Shown here piece by piece: positions 34,901 through 44,444 of a DNA stretch of 64,000 bases. The stretch spans positions 50,410 through 114,409 of the forward strand of contig NZ_CALMZC010000056.1 in the NCBI RefSeq assembly GCF_937873765.1, read 5' to 3'. The notes under the pieces were generated by a model, which saw nothing but the letters and a program-made list of their open reading frames with translations, ran no database searches and had not been told where the DNA came from. Each line of letters starts with the position of its first letter. The stretch's first letter is position 1. This DNA comes from an uncultured Thiothrix sp. Its GTDB lineage: Bacteria > Pseudomonadota > Gammaproteobacteria > Thiotrichales > Thiotrichaceae. The translations under genes and the position numbers were made by a program.

Positions 34901-34939
34901 TGATACAACAAAAAATACTTTGACTATGATTTTGTATCA
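34901..34939. promoter_or_regulatory. Candidate PaaX operator
   Basis: TGATACAA and TTGTATCA form 8-bp perfect arms with a 23-base spacer between divergent paaY and paaZ. The repeat spans the -35 element of the paaZ promoter. TGAT-type palindromes are usual for PaaX sites. Confidence 0.6.
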
Positions 34940-34948
34940 TATTACTAT
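34920..34948 (+). promoter_or_regulatory. paa operon promoter
   Basis: TTGACT at 34920-34925, a 17-base spacer and TACTAT at 34943-34948 form a near-consensus sigma-70 promoter about 35 bases ahead of the paaZ start. Its -35 lies inside the inverted repeat, so repressor binding would block RNA polymerase. Confidence 0.7.
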
Positions 34949-34983
34949 CTGCAACATCAGATAACCAAGTGGAGAGGTTGGGT

Positions 34984-37026
34984 ATGAAGCTGCAAAGTTA
35001 TGCTCAAGGAGAATGGTATGCATCCTCAACAGCAGGCGCTCTCATCAAGCACGCGATTACCGGCGAAGACTTCGCAGAAATCAGCAGTGATGGCCTCGAT
35101 TTTCAGGCTATGCTCGATTATGCCCGTAAAGTAGGTGGCTCCAACTTACGTAAATATACTTTCCATCAACGTGCTCTTATGCTCAAAGCTCTTGGCAAAT
35201 ATTTAATTGAGCGCAAAGAACAACTCTATACCTGCTCGAAAGCGACTGGCGCCACACGCACAGATTCATGGATTGATATTGAAGGCGGTATTAGCACCAT
35301 GTTGGTGTTCGCCAGCAAAGGCCGCCGTGAATTACCGAATAGCAATATCTATTTAGACGGCGCTCAGGAACAAATCTCGCGCCATGGAACTTTCACTGCC
35401 CAACATATCTACACACCGATTACGGGTGTAGCAGTGCAAATCAATGCCTTCAATTTCCCTTGCTGGGGAATGCTCGAAAAGCTTGCACCTACGCTATTAG
35501 CAGGCGTACCTACCATTGTTAAACCTGCCAGCCAAACCGCTTATGTGACAGAGCTGGTGGTCAAAATGATTATTGAATCCAAAATTCTACCGGAAGGTGT
35601 TTTGCAATTAGTGTGTGGTAGCACAGGTAATTTATTGGATCATTTGACCTGCCAAGATGCAGTAAGCTTCACAGGCTCTGCATGGACAGGGCAAAAGCTT
35701 AAACAGCATCCCAATGTAATTGCCAATTCAGTACGCTTTTATATGGAAGCGGACTCCTTAAACTGCTCGATTCTCGGTAGCGATGTGCAACCCGGCACAC
35801 CAAGCTTTGACTTATATATCAAAGAAGTGGTGCGCGAAATGACTGTCAAGGCAGGGCAAAAATGTACTGCGATCCGTCGGTCTATCGTACCCGCTGACCG
35901 CTTAGAAGCAGTAGCGGCGGCTTTGAAAGAACGCTTAAGCAAAATCCAAGTTGGTGACCCTGATCAAGAAGGCGTGAAAATGGGTGCTTTAGCTGGTTTA
36001 GAGCAACGCTCTGATGTACGCGAGCGCATCGCTGAATTAGCTAAGCAAAATGAAGTCCTGTTCGGGGATATGCATCAGGTGGATGTACTGGGTGCGAATA
36101 ATGACACGGGTGCGTTCCTCTCGCCGATGGTGCTGGCCTGTAAAGATGCACGAACTACCAATGCACATGATGTAGAAGCTTTCGGCCCTGTGACCACTTT
36201 GATTCCATACAGTAGCGATGAAGAAGCGGTGGAATTAGCCGCTTTGGGTAAAGGTAGCTTAGTCGCTTCAGTCGCAACGGCGAATAAAGAGGTAGCCCGT
36301 AAGATCGTGGTAGGCATCGCACCTTATCATGGTCGGGTCTTAGTGCTGGATGAAAAATGTGCGAAAGAATCCACTGGACATGGTTCACCTCTAGCCCATC
36401 TGATTCATGGTGGCCCTGGCCGTGCGGGGGGTAGTGAAGAAATGGGGGGTGTGCGGGGCGTAAAGCATTATATGCAACGGACTGCCGTACAAGGCTCACC
36501 CGATATGCTGACCGCTGTCACGGGTGTGTGGATGCAAGGTGCTGAGCGTAATACGGATGGTATTCACCCCTTCCGTAAGACCTTTGATGAATTAGAAGTG
36601 GGCGATGCGGTTATTACTGAGAAACGCACGCTTAGCCTTGCAGATATTGAAGCTTTTGCTGAACTCAGCGGCGACAAATTCTATGCACACATGGATCAGG
36701 CTGCCGCACAGCGCAATCCTTTCTTTAAAGATCGGGTCGCTCACGGCTATTTCTTAGTGTCTTTAGCAGCGGGTTTATTTGTTGAACCCAATGAAGGCCC
36801 AGTGCTGGCTAATTATGGTTTAGATGATTTGCGCTTCTCAGCACCAGTCTATGCTGGTGACACGCTGCAAGTGCAATTTACCTGTAAGCAAAAAACCAAT
36901 CGTGAAACCGAAAACTACGGTGAGGTACGTTGGGATACTGCTATCGTAAATCAAGAGGGAGCGCTGGTCGCTCATTATGATGTATTGACATTGGTCGCCA
37001 AGCAACAAGGAGGCGAAACAAAATGA
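34984..37026 (+). CDS. paaZ: PaaZ, oxepin-CoA hydrolase / 3-oxo-5,6-didehydrosuberyl-CoA semialdehyde dehydrogenase
   Basis: 680 aa from ATG 34984, with GGAGAGG 6 bases upstream; E. coli PaaZ is 681. The N-terminal aldehyde dehydrogenase (about 1-520) shows [34 protein letters not shown] and the catalytic Cys in [13 protein letters not shown]. The C-terminal MaoC hot-dog hydratase (about 545-680) has [13 protein letters not shown] and [14 protein letters not shown]. It hydrolyses the oxepin ring and oxidises the aldehyde. It is the first gene of the plus-strand paa operon. Confidence 0.97.
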   Translation: MKLQSYAQGEWYASSTAGALIKHAITGEDFAEISSDGLDFQAMLDYARKVGGSNLRKYTFHQRALMLKALGKYLIERKEQLYTCSKATGATRTDSWIDIEGGISTMLVFASKGRRELPNSNIYLDGAQEQISRHGTFTAQHIYTPITGVAVQINAFNFPCWGMLEKLAPTLLAGVPTIVKPASQTAYVTELVVKMIIESKILPEGVLQLVCGSTGNLLDHLTCQDAVSFTGSAWTGQKLKQHPNVIANSVRFYMEADSLNCSILGSDVQPGTPSFDLYIKEVVREMTVKAGQKCTAIRRSIVPADRLEAVAAALKERLSKIQVGDPDQEGVKMGALAGLEQRSDVRERIAELAKQNEVLFGDMHQVDVLGANNDTGAFLSPMVLACKDARTTNAHDVEAFGPVTTLIPYSSDEEAVELAALGKGSLVASVATANKEVARKIVVGIAPYHGRVLVLDEKCAKESTGHGSPLAHLIHGGPGRAGGSEEMGGVRGVKHYMQRTAVQGSPDMLTAVTGVWMQGAERNTDGIHPFRKTFDELEVGDAVITEKRTLSLADIEAFAELSGDKFYAHMDQAAAQRNPFFKDRVAHGYFLVSLAAGLFVEPNEGPVLANYGLDDLRFSAPVYAGDTLQVQFTCKQKTNRETENYGEVRWDTAIVNQEGALVAHYDVLTLVAKQQGGETK

Positions 37027-37970
37027 TGACTCCCGAACAAAATTTCATGCGCAAAATCGAGGCTGAAGAAAAGATCGAGCCGAAAGATTGGATGCCTGAA
37101 ACCTATCGCCAAAACTTAATTCGCCAAATTTCTCAGCATGCCCATTCTGAAGTAATTGGTATGCAACCCGAAGGCAATTGGATTACGCGCGCGCCCTCAT
37201 TGCGCCGTAAAGCGGTATTGCTGTCAAAAGTGCAAGACGAAGGCGGCCACGGTTTATATCTCTACAGCTCTTGTGAGACTTTGGGTGTAAAGCGTGCTGA
37301 TCTCATTGCAGCCATGCAATCCGGTGAAGCGAAATATGCCTCAATCTTCAATTATCCCACGCAAACTTGGGCGGATATTGGTGCGATTGGTTGGCTAGTC
37401 GATGGTGCGGCGATTGTGAACCAAGTATCACTACAACGCACTTCGTATGGCCCTTATTCGCGTGCCATGATTCGGATTTGTAAGGAAGAAAGCTTCCATC
37501 AGCGCCAAGGCTATGAATTGATGATTGCCCTTGCGCATGGCAGCCCTGAGCAAAAAGCGATGGCACAAGATGCGCTGAATCGCTTCTATTGGCCTGCGTT
37601 GATGATGTTTGGCCCGCATGATGCTGAATCTGCACACTCCGCAAAATCAATGACTTGGAAGATCAAGCGTGAAACCAATGATGACTTGCGCCAAAAGTTC
37701 ATTGATCAAACCGTGCCACAAATTGAATTCCTAGGCTTAGCGCATCCCGACAAAGATCTGAAATGGAATGCAGAGCGTGGGCATTATGACTCCGGCGAGA
37801 TCGACTGGCAGGAATTCTATAACGTAATTAATGGCAATGGTCACTGCAATCGCCAACGGATTGAACATCATGTGCGTGCCCATGAAGAGGGTGCTTGGGT
37901 ACGTGATGCCATGACGGCTTATAACGCTAAGCAACAAGCTAAAACCACTGAACAACGCCAAGCTGCTTAA
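37023..37970 (+). CDS. paaA: Phenylacetyl-CoA epoxidase catalytic subunit
   Basis: 315 aa. The diiron subunit of the ring 1,2-epoxidase. Ferritin-like helices carry [19 protein letters not shown] and [16 protein letters not shown], which hold the iron-binding Glu and His residues. ATG 37023 overlaps the paaZ stop, with AAGGAGG upstream; ATG 37026 is equally possible. It works with PaaB, C, D and E, all of which follow in order. Confidence 0.97.
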   Translation: MMTPEQNFMRKIEAEEKIEPKDWMPETYRQNLIRQISQHAHSEVIGMQPEGNWITRAPSLRRKAVLLSKVQDEGGHGLYLYSSCETLGVKRADLIAAMQSGEAKYASIFNYPTQTWADIGAIGWLVDGAAIVNQVSLQRTSYGPYSRAMIRICKEESFHQRQGYELMIALAHGSPEQKAMAQDALNRFYWPALMMFGPHDAESAHSAKSMTWKIKRETNDDLRQKFIDQTVPQIEFLGLAHPDKDLKWNAERGHYDSGEIDWQEFYNVINGNGHCNRQRIEHHVRAHEEGAWVRDAMTAYNAKQQAKTTEQRQAA

Positions 37971-37982
37971 GGAGAGATCGCA

Positions 37983-38270
37983 ATGGCTACTGACAATCTT
38001 GAATTATACGAAGTCTTTGTGCGAGCGCGGCGTGGCTTAGATCATAAGCATGTCGGCAGCCTGCACGCACAAGATGCCGAGCAAGCCTTAGAATATGCGC
38101 GTGATTGCTATACCCGTCGTAGTGAAGGTGTAAGTATTTGGGTAGTACGCTCGCGGGATATTTGTGCGTCACAAGAAGATGATAGTGAAAGTTTCTATGA
38201 CCCTTCCGATGACAAACCTTATCGGCATGCAACTTACTATCAGCTTCCTGAAGCTGTGAACAATATGTGA
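37983..38270 (+). CDS. paaB: Phenylacetyl-CoA epoxidase subunit PaaB
   Basis: 95 aa, the usual size. YEVFVRARRGLDHKHVGSLHAQDAE, ALEYARDCYTRRSEGVSIWVVRS and the tail HATYYQLPEAV match PaaB, a structural subunit bridging the catalytic heterodimers. The start at ATG 37983 follows AAGGAGA. Confidence 0.97.
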   Translation: MATDNLELYEVFVRARRGLDHKHVGSLHAQDAEQALEYARDCYTRRSEGVSIWVVRSRDICASQEDDSESFYDPSDDKPYRHATYYQLPEAVNNM

Positions 38271-38274
38271 GGTC

Positions 38275-39045
38275 ATGATGAGCGACTTCGATCTCAAAGC
38301 AGCTACTCAAGAATATGCAACACGCTTAGGCGATGACTCAGTGGTCTTAGGCCATCGTATTTCTGAGTGGACGAGCAATGGCCCCTTCTTAGAAGAAGAC
38401 ATTGCCCTAAGCAATGTGGCACTCGACTATATTGGCCGCGCACGGATGTATTACACCTATGCCGCTGAGTTAGCAGGCAATGGTAAAACTGAGGACGACC
38501 TTGCTTATACGCGCGATATGCGTGAGTTTCGTAATCTATTGATTCATGAACTACCTCGCGGCGATTTTGCTTACACCATGGTGCGGCAATTATTGGTGGA
38601 CGTGTTCAATACCCATTATTTGCCAGAACTTGCTAAATCTTCCGATAGCACGCTGGCCGGGATTGCACAGAAAGCTATTAAAGAAACGCGCTATCACTTG
38701 CGCCGTAGCCACGAATGGGCTTTACGTTTAGGCGATGGTACTGAAGAAAGCCACCAGCGCATGCAACGGGCACTTGAGTCACTTTGGGGCTATACCCACG
38801 AGTTATTCGACGCTGATCCGCTCGAACTGCAATTGGCCGAGGCGGGGGTGGGTGTGCATAACGCGGCATTGCGTCCGGCTTGGTTAGCGCAAGTTTCGGC
38901 GATTTTGACCGAAGCGACGCTCACAGTGCCGAAAGATGATTGGGCAGTCCGGGGGGGACGAGTGGGTTATCACACTGAAAATCTTGGGCATCTGCTCAAT
39001 GATATGCAGTTTTTACATCGCGCCTATCCGGGCTGTCAGTGGTAA
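38275..39045 (+). CDS. paaC: Phenylacetyl-CoA epoxidase subunit PaaC
   Basis: 256 aa. The non-catalytic ferritin-like partner of PaaA: DDSVVLGHRISEWTSNGPFLEEDIALSNVALDYIGRARMYY, YTMVRQLLVDVFNTHYLPEL and ETRYHLRRSHEWALRLGDGTEESH. ATG 38275 or 38278; a GAGGT site is just upstream and the gene follows paaB by 4 bases. Confidence 0.97.
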   Translation: MMSDFDLKAATQEYATRLGDDSVVLGHRISEWTSNGPFLEEDIALSNVALDYIGRARMYYTYAAELAGNGKTEDDLAYTRDMREFRNLLIHELPRGDFAYTMVRQLLVDVFNTHYLPELAKSSDSTLAGIAQKAIKETRYHLRRSHEWALRLGDGTEESHQRMQRALESLWGYTHELFDADPLELQLAEAGVGVHNAALRPAWLAQVSAILTEATLTVPKDDWAVRGGRVGYHTENLGHLLNDMQFLHRAYPGCQW

Positions 39046-39050
39046 CTGTG

Positions 39051-39596
39051 ATGGCTAAATCAATCCCTGTCATTCCTTTTGCTTGGTATGAACGCGCTCA
39101 ACGGCGTAAGCAATCGACCTTAACGTCCCTTTGGGAGCTGCTGGATCAAGTTAAAGATCCAGAAATTCCCGTGTTAAGTATTTGGGATTTAGGTGTGCTC
39201 TGTGATCTGCAAGTCGTGGAGGACAAGTATGTGGTGAGTATCACCCCTACTTATTCCGGCTGCCCGGCGATGGAAACGATTAGAGCGGATATTGCCGCTG
39301 CTTTAGACGCTGCAAACATTCAGCCCTATGCAATCGTCACCCGCCTAAGCCCAGCTTGGACGACGGATTGGCTATCACCGCAAGGCCGAGAGCAATTGCA
39401 AGCTTATGGGATTGCACCACCGACGGGTGGAGGCTGCGCCCATGCACAAGGCTTAACACCCGATGCAGGGATTGAATGCCCACATTGCAGCTCTAGCAAT
39501 ACACGCAGAATTAGTGAGTTTGGTTCAACAGCTTGTAAGGCCTTATTTCAATGCCAAGACTGTCATGAACCGTTTGATTACTTTAAGCATCTTTGA
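39051..39596 (+). CDS. paaD: PaaD, epoxidase maturation factor (DUF59)
   Basis: 181 aa from ATG 39051 (GTG 39048 also possible). The MIP18/DUF59 domain appears as LWELLDQVKDPEIPVLSIWDLGVL and YSGCPAMETIRADI. A C-terminal zinc-ribbon-like tail has CPHC (about 149) and CQDC, typical of PaaD. It is thought to help iron-sulfur or diiron assembly for the epoxidase. It lies between paaC and paaE. Confidence 0.95.
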   Translation: MAKSIPVIPFAWYERAQRRKQSTLTSLWELLDQVKDPEIPVLSIWDLGVLCDLQVVEDKYVVSITPTYSGCPAMETIRADIAAALDAANIQPYAIVTRLSPAWTTDWLSPQGREQLQAYGIAPPTGGGCAHAQGLTPDAGIECPHCSSSNTRRISEFGSTACKALFQCQDCHEPFDYFKHL

Positions 39597-39607
39597 GGGT
39601 GACCCCG

Positions 39608-40705
39608 ATGGCTGATACCCGTTTTTATCCTCTGACCATTAGCGAGATTAAACCAGAGACTGATACTGCAGTTTGTGTCTCGTTTAAGGTTCCGTCAGAA
39701 TTAACTGATACTTTTAAATTTATTCAAGGCCAATTCCTCACCCTCAAAGCAGATATTGATGGCGAAGATGTCCGTCGCTCTTATTCGATCTGCTCAGGTG
39801 TGCATGATGGCAGCTTGCGGGTTGGGATTAAGCGGGTGCGCGGTGGCAAGTTCTCTAACTACGCGAATGATCAATTCAAAGTCGGTGATACGGTGGAAGT
39901 GATGCCGCCACAAGGTAGCTTCAATTCACCTTTAAGTGCGGATAATGCTAAGAACTATATGTGCTTAGCGGGTGGTAGCGGGATTACCCCAATTCTGTCG
40001 ATTATGAAAACTATTCTAGTCGAAGAACCCAACAGCAAAGTGACCTTAATTTATGGGAATCGGCGCAGTAATTCAGTGATGTTCAAGGACGAGTTGAGCT
40101 TCCTGAAAAACAAATACCTGAACCGCTTCCAATGGATCAATATCATGAGCCAAGAAGATCAAGGGGCTGATCTTCTTAATGGACAAATTGATAATCAAAA
40201 AGGCTCTGCTTTACACAGAAGCCGCCTAATCAATATTAAAACCACGGATGAAGTGTTTATCTGCGGCCCTGAAGCAATGATGTCTGAAGTCTCGCGCGGC
40301 TTCCGTGCATCTGGCTTAAGTGATGCACAGATTCATTATGAGTTGTTTGCTAACTCCTCAGCCGATGCAGCTACCTTGCTCGAAAAGGCGCAACAGCGGA
40401 TTGAAACCTATGGTGAGGAAAAAACCAGTAAAGTTACTGTGATTGCGGACGGACGCTCCTTACAGTTTGACCTCGCTACGGTTGGGCAAAACATTTTAGA
40501 TGCGGGGATTCATAATGGCCTCGACCTACCTTATGCTTGCAAAGCCGGTGTTTGCTCGACATGTAAGGCTAAACTGGTCAAAGGCCAAGTCGACATGGAT
40601 ATTCATCATGGCTTGGAAGCACATGAGATTGCGGCGGGTTACATTTTAACCTGCCAAGCGCATCCAGTCTCTGATGAAGTCGTGGTCGACTTCGATCAAC
40701 GTTAA
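39608..40705 (+). CDS. paaE: Phenylacetyl-CoA epoxidase reductase PaaE
   Basis: 365 aa from ATG 39608. It passes electrons from NADPH to PaaA. The FAD-binding ferredoxin-reductase domain (RRSYSICSG, LAGGSGITPILSIMKT, EVFICGPEAMM) is followed by a plant-type [2Fe-2S] domain with CKAGVCSTCKAKLVKG and LTCQAHP, giving four cluster cysteines. ATG 39608 is preceded by GAGGGTGA. It completes the paaZABCDE block, after which a TRAP transporter begins 48 bases downstream. Confidence 0.96.
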   Translation: MADTRFYPLTISEIKPETDTAVCVSFKVPSELTDTFKFIQGQFLTLKADIDGEDVRRSYSICSGVHDGSLRVGIKRVRGGKFSNYANDQFKVGDTVEVMPPQGSFNSPLSADNAKNYMCLAGGSGITPILSIMKTILVEEPNSKVTLIYGNRRSNSVMFKDELSFLKNKYLNRFQWINIMSQEDQGADLLNGQIDNQKGSALHRSRLINIKTTDEVFICGPEAMMSEVSRGFRASGLSDAQIHYELFANSSADAATLLEKAQQRIETYGEEKTSKVTVIADGRSLQFDLATVGQNILDAGIHNGLDLPYACKAGVCSTCKAKLVKGQVDMDIHHGLEAHEIAAGYILTCQAHPVSDEVVVDFDQR

Positions 40706-40753
40706 TAGCTTTTAACTAAGATTTTCGTATAAAACATCTAGAGGAGAGGATTC

Positions 40754-41779
40754 ATGAAAAATTTGAAAAAGTTAATGCTGAGTTTTGCCATCGCATCAGC
40801 CGCACTGGCAGCTTCAGCACCAACTTGGGCAGAAACTACGATTCGCGTCGGTTCTTGGCTACCACCGGCACATACCATGAATGCTGATGTTTTACCCACT
40901 TGGGGCAAGTGGATTGAAGAAGCGACTGAAGGCCGCGTCAAACTGAAAATTGAATACCCCGGTGGCGATCCAAAAGCACTACTCGACCAAGTTCAAGATG
41001 GTGCATATGAAGCGGCTTGGACTTTCCACGGCTATTATCCGGGACGTTTCAAGCTGACCAAAATGGTGGAGTTGCCCGGTATTGAAGGTGGGGCTAAAGG
41101 AGCATCCATTGCTCACTGGCGCATCCATGAAAAATACCTCTCCAAAGCTAAAGAGCATGAAGGTGTGGTCTTAGCAGGTCTATTCACGCATGGCCCTGGG
41201 CAAATTCACTTAGCTAAACCCATCGAAAAATTGGCTGATATGAAAGGTAAAAAGATTCGTATCGGTGGGGGTGTACAAGCCGACATTGGTAAAGCAATGG
41301 GGGTTGAAGGGGTTGCGGCTCCGGGTTCTAAAGTTTATGAAATTCTGGCACAGGGCGTTGCCGATGGTGCTTTCATGCCAATGGGCGAAAAGAAAACTTT
41401 ACGCCTGAAAGAAGTCGCGCCTTTTTCGATCAAATTCCCAAATGGTATGTATTTAGGCAGTTTCATGGTTATCTTGAACCAAGAATTCATGGATAAATTG
41501 GATGCCAAAGATCGCGAAGCCATTATGAAAGTCTCTGGCGAAAAACTATCTGCTTTGGCGGGTGAAAAATGGGGTATAGAAGCCGAAGAAGGTGAGAAAG
41601 ATGCAGCAGCGGCTGGTAATACTATCCAAGTAGCCTCTCCTGAAATCTTGGCTGAATTTGCAGAAATGACCAAAGACTTTGACAAAAACTTTTTAGAAAG
41701 CGTTAAAGACAGTGGAGTTGATGCAGAAGCTGCTTTAAAAGAAATGCGCGAAATCGCTAAAGCGGAAGGATCTAAGTGA
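40754..41779 (+). CDS. TRAP transporter substrate-binding protein (DctP family)
   Basis: 341 aa. A signal peptide (KNLKKLMLSFAIASAALAAS, cleavage after TWA) precedes a DctP-type periplasmic receptor: TIRVGSWLPPAHTMNADVLPTWGKWIEEATEGRVKLKIEYPGGD, GKKIRIGGGVQADIGKAMG and FMVILNQEFMDKLDAKDREAI. AGGAGAGG lies before ATG 40754. TRAP receptors bind organic acids with a conserved Arg. Position between paaE and paaG makes phenylacetate or a hydroxyphenylacetate the likely ligand, by context only. Confidence 0.92.
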   Translation: MKNLKKLMLSFAIASAALAASAPTWAETTIRVGSWLPPAHTMNADVLPTWGKWIEEATEGRVKLKIEYPGGDPKALLDQVQDGAYEAAWTFHGYYPGRFKLTKMVELPGIEGGAKGASIAHWRIHEKYLSKAKEHEGVVLAGLFTHGPGQIHLAKPIEKLADMKGKKIRIGGGVQADIGKAMGVEGVAAPGSKVYEILAQGVADGAFMPMGEKKTLRLKEVAPFSIKFPNGMYLGSFMVILNQEFMDKLDAKDREAIMKVSGEKLSALAGEKWGIEAEEGEKDAAAAGNTIQVASPEILAEFAEMTKDFDKNFLESVKDSGVDAEAALKEMREIAKAEGSK

Positions 41780-41780
41780 G

Positions 41781-42323
41781 ATGACGAGTGCTGAACAAAT
41801 CACCCAGCACTCCGAGAAGGGGCTAGCCCGATGGCTAGCCTTAGCTCTTAACCTGATCGCAGGCAGTGCTCTACTGGCTATGATGGTAATCACCTGCATC
41901 GATGTAATCGGTCGTTATTTGTTCAATAAACCCTTAGTGGGTGGTGTCGAGCTAATTGAGGTTTTATTAGGAGTCATGATTTTTATGGCTCTGCCGGTGA
42001 TCTCTTGGCGTAATGAGCAAGTGGTAGTGGATATTTTAGACCCCTTCATTCCACCGCATGTTAACTTCATCCGCACTATTTTATTTAATCTCCTCACAGC
42101 TATCGCGCTAGTTGTGATTGGCCAACGTATTTGGGATCTAGGTGCACGCGCTAGCTCGCACGGTGAGGTCACTGAATACTTACATCTTCCCGTTGGCGCT
42201 ATTGTGAGTTCCTTTGGTGTGATGTGCTGGTTTACAGCATTAGTCCTAGTGACTTTAGGCATCTATCGAGCACTCATTCAATATCGCTTAGTGCGCACTA
42301 CCACATCCGCAAACTTGGAGTAA
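41781..42323 (+). CDS. TRAP transporter small permease (DctQ family)
   Basis: 180 aa with four predicted transmembrane helices. Characteristic segments are ALLAMMVITCIDVIGRYLFNKPLVGGVELIEVLLGVMIFMALP and WRNEQVVVDIL. It joins the receptor stop with a 1-base gap and ends 3 bases before the large permease, as in most TRAP operons. Confidence 0.92.
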   Translation: MTSAEQITQHSEKGLARWLALALNLIAGSALLAMMVITCIDVIGRYLFNKPLVGGVELIEVLLGVMIFMALPVISWRNEQVVVDILDPFIPPHVNFIRTILFNLLTAIALVVIGQRIWDLGARASSHGEVTEYLHLPVGAIVSSFGVMCWFTALVLVTLGIYRALIQYRLVRTTTSANLE

Positions 42324-42326
42324 GCC

Positions 42327-43628
42327 ATGTTAGTTTCCTTAGTTGGCTTTGCGGTTTTACTCTTTTTGATCATGATACGCATGCCGATTGGTATTGCCAT
42401 GGGCTTAGTCGGCTTTTTTGGTTTTGCTTGGCTCAATGACTGGAACTGGACAGCAGCCTTGTCCATGTCCGCCCGGCGGATCATTGATACTTCACGTGAT
42501 TATAGCCTGACTGTTATTCCCCTTTTCATTTTGATGGGTAACTTTGTTACCAAGTCCGGTTTATCTCATGAACTCTATCGCGCTTCATACGCTTTTATGG
42601 GACATCTGCGCGGTGGTTTAGCGATGGCTACCGTCGTGGCTTGTGGTGGTTTCTCTGCTATTTGCGGCTCCAGCTTAGCGACTGCAGCCACCATGTCGAA
42701 AGTCTCCATGCCACCGATGCGTAAATACGGCTATAGCGATAGTTTAGCCACTGCTTCGATTGCAGCCGGTGGCACACTTGGCATCTTAATTCCACCCAGC
42801 GTTATTCTGCTGATTTACGGCATTATGACTGAACAAAGTATTCGGGAATTATTTGCAGCAGGCTTCTTGCCCGGCATGCTCGGTATTCTCTTGTATATGG
42901 GTGCTGTTGCTTGGACGGTGTGGCGTAATCCTAAAGCCGGTCCTCCGGGGGAACGCTCAACAGGTAAAGAACGTTTAGCCGCCATGAAAGGCGTTTGGGG
43001 AACTTTACTCCTCTTCGTCTTGGTGATTGGTGGTATGTACGTCGGTGCGTTTACTGCCACTGAAGCGGCAGGTATTGGTGCTGCAGGTGCATTTTTGATT
43101 GCACTCTCACGCAAATCCATCACTTGGCGCACCCTATATGAAGTTTTGACTGAGACAGCACATACTTCAGCTTCACTATTCTTTGTAGTGATTGGCGCAC
43201 TGATTTTCTCTAACTTCATCACTCGCGCTGAATTCCCTGATTATTTATTGCAATTCGTACAAGGCTATAACTTAAGCCCCATGATGGTGATTTTCATGAT
43301 TTTAGCCATCTATATCCTACTCGGATGCATCTTAGAAAGCTTATCGATGATGTTACTGACAGTGCCGATTTTCTATCCCTTAGTACAAAGCCTCGGTTTT
43401 GATTTGGTATGGTTTGGTATTTTAGTGGTTGTAGTGACTGAAATCAGCTTGCTGACTCCGCCAGTGGGTTTGAATGTCTTCGTCTTAAGTGGTGTGCTGA
43501 AAGATGTCAAAACCAGCACGATTTTCAAAGGGGTGACACCTTTCTGGATTGCAGACTTGATCCGCTTAACTTTATTGACCTTGATTCCAGCAATTTCCCT
43601 TTTCCTACCGGAAATTTTATATCGCTGA
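42327..43628 (+). CDS. TRAP transporter large permease (DctM family)
   Basis: 433 aa, polytopic, the Na+-coupled transport subunit. Landmarks are RMPIGIAMGLVGFFG, VIPLFILMGNFVTKSGLS, GGFSAICGSSLATAATM, GGTLGILIPPSVILLIYGIMTEQSI and EISLLTPPVGLNVFVLSG. Length and the IPPS and TPPVGLN motifs are standard. Together with the two preceding genes it forms a complete TRAP system inside the paa operon. Confidence 0.95.
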   Translation: MLVSLVGFAVLLFLIMIRMPIGIAMGLVGFFGFAWLNDWNWTAALSMSARRIIDTSRDYSLTVIPLFILMGNFVTKSGLSHELYRASYAFMGHLRGGLAMATVVACGGFSAICGSSLATAATMSKVSMPPMRKYGYSDSLATASIAAGGTLGILIPPSVILLIYGIMTEQSIRELFAAGFLPGMLGILLYMGAVAWTVWRNPKAGPPGERSTGKERLAAMKGVWGTLLLFVLVIGGMYVGAFTATEAAGIGAAGAFLIALSRKSITWRTLYEVLTETAHTSASLFFVVIGALIFSNFITRAEFPDYLLQFVQGYNLSPMMVIFMILAIYILLGCILESLSMMLLTVPIFYPLVQSLGFDLVWFGILVVVVTEISLLTPPVGLNVFVLSGVLKDVKTSTIFKGVTPFWIADLIRLTLLTLIPAISLFLPEILYR

Positions 43629-43666
43629 CTCAGCGACTCACTGGATTAACACAGGAAATGACAGGC

Positions 43667-44443
43667 ATGAACTTTCAAACTATTGACCTAGCTATTGCAG
43701 AGGGCGTGGCAACTTTAACGTTTAACCGCCCCGATAAGCTAAATAGCTTCACTACTGCCATGCATGCAGAACTGCGTGAGGCTTTAAGTGCTATTCAAGC
43801 CGATACCAATGTGCGCTGCTTATTAATCACTGGCAAAGGGCGGGGCTTCTGTGCAGGCCAAGACCTAGCAGATGAAGTTGCAAGTGCTGATATTGGTGCG
43901 ACTGTTGAACGTGATTACAATCCTCTAGTACGTTCACTCACTACCTTACCCATACCAGTTATTTGTGCAGTCAATGGTATCGCTGCTGGTGCTGGAGCGA
44001 ATATCGCTTTAGCTTGCGATATTGTGTTAGCAGCTCGCTCCGCTTCGTTCATTCAAGCTTTCTGCAAGATTGGTTTAGTCCCAGACTCCGGGGGTACTTG
44101 GACACTACCCCGTGTAGTTGGGCATGCGCGTGCCATGGCCTTGACTTTATTAGGTGAAAAAATTAGCGCTGAAAAAGCTGAAACTTGGGGGATGATTTGG
44201 AAATGCGTGGACGACGCAGATCTAATGGCTGAAGCCTTAAAATTAGCGAAACACTTAGCCATTCAGCCGACTAAAGGTTTAGCGATGACTAAGCAGGCGA
44301 TTCATGCAGCAGGCACGCATACTTTAGATCAACAGCTCGATTTAGAGCGCGATTTGCAAGCGGCTGCCGCTGCAAGTGATGATTTTAAAGAAGGCGTGAA
44401 TGCGTTCTTAGAGAAACGCGCACCGGTGTTTAAAGGAGCTTAA
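43667..44443 (+). CDS. paaG: 1,2-epoxyphenylacetyl-CoA isomerase PaaG
   Basis: 258 aa from ATG 43667 (AGGA 10 bases upstream; ATG 43658 has too short a spacing). A crotonase-fold enzyme: TLTFNRPDKLNSFTTAMHAEL, GKGRGFCAGQDLAD, NGIAAGAGANIALACDIVLAARSASFIQAFCKIGLVPDSGGTWTLPR. The catalytic Asp in LVPDSGG and GQDLAD fits PaaG rather than a simple enoyl-CoA hydratase. It converts the ring epoxide to oxepin-CoA, the substrate of PaaZ. Confidence 0.94.
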   Translation: MNFQTIDLAIAEGVATLTFNRPDKLNSFTTAMHAELREALSAIQADTNVRCLLITGKGRGFCAGQDLADEVASADIGATVERDYNPLVRSLTTLPIPVICAVNGIAAGAGANIALACDIVLAARSASFIQAFCKIGLVPDSGGTWTLPRVVGHARAMALTLLGEKISAEKAETWGMIWKCVDDADLMAEALKLAKHLAIQPTKGLAMTKQAIHAAGTHTLDQQLDLERDLQAAAAASDDFKEGVNAFLEKRAPVFKGA

Positions 44444-44444
44444 G

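Noticed and set aside
34969..34983. GTG at 34969 as the paaZ start
   Set aside because: It lies in the ribosome site GGAGAGG; the ATG at 34984 has proper spacing and gives the standard length.
40754..43628. TRAP genes as an unrelated C4-dicarboxylate transporter inserted by chance
   Set aside because: The spacing, direction and position between paaE and paaG favour operon membership, though the substrate is unproven.
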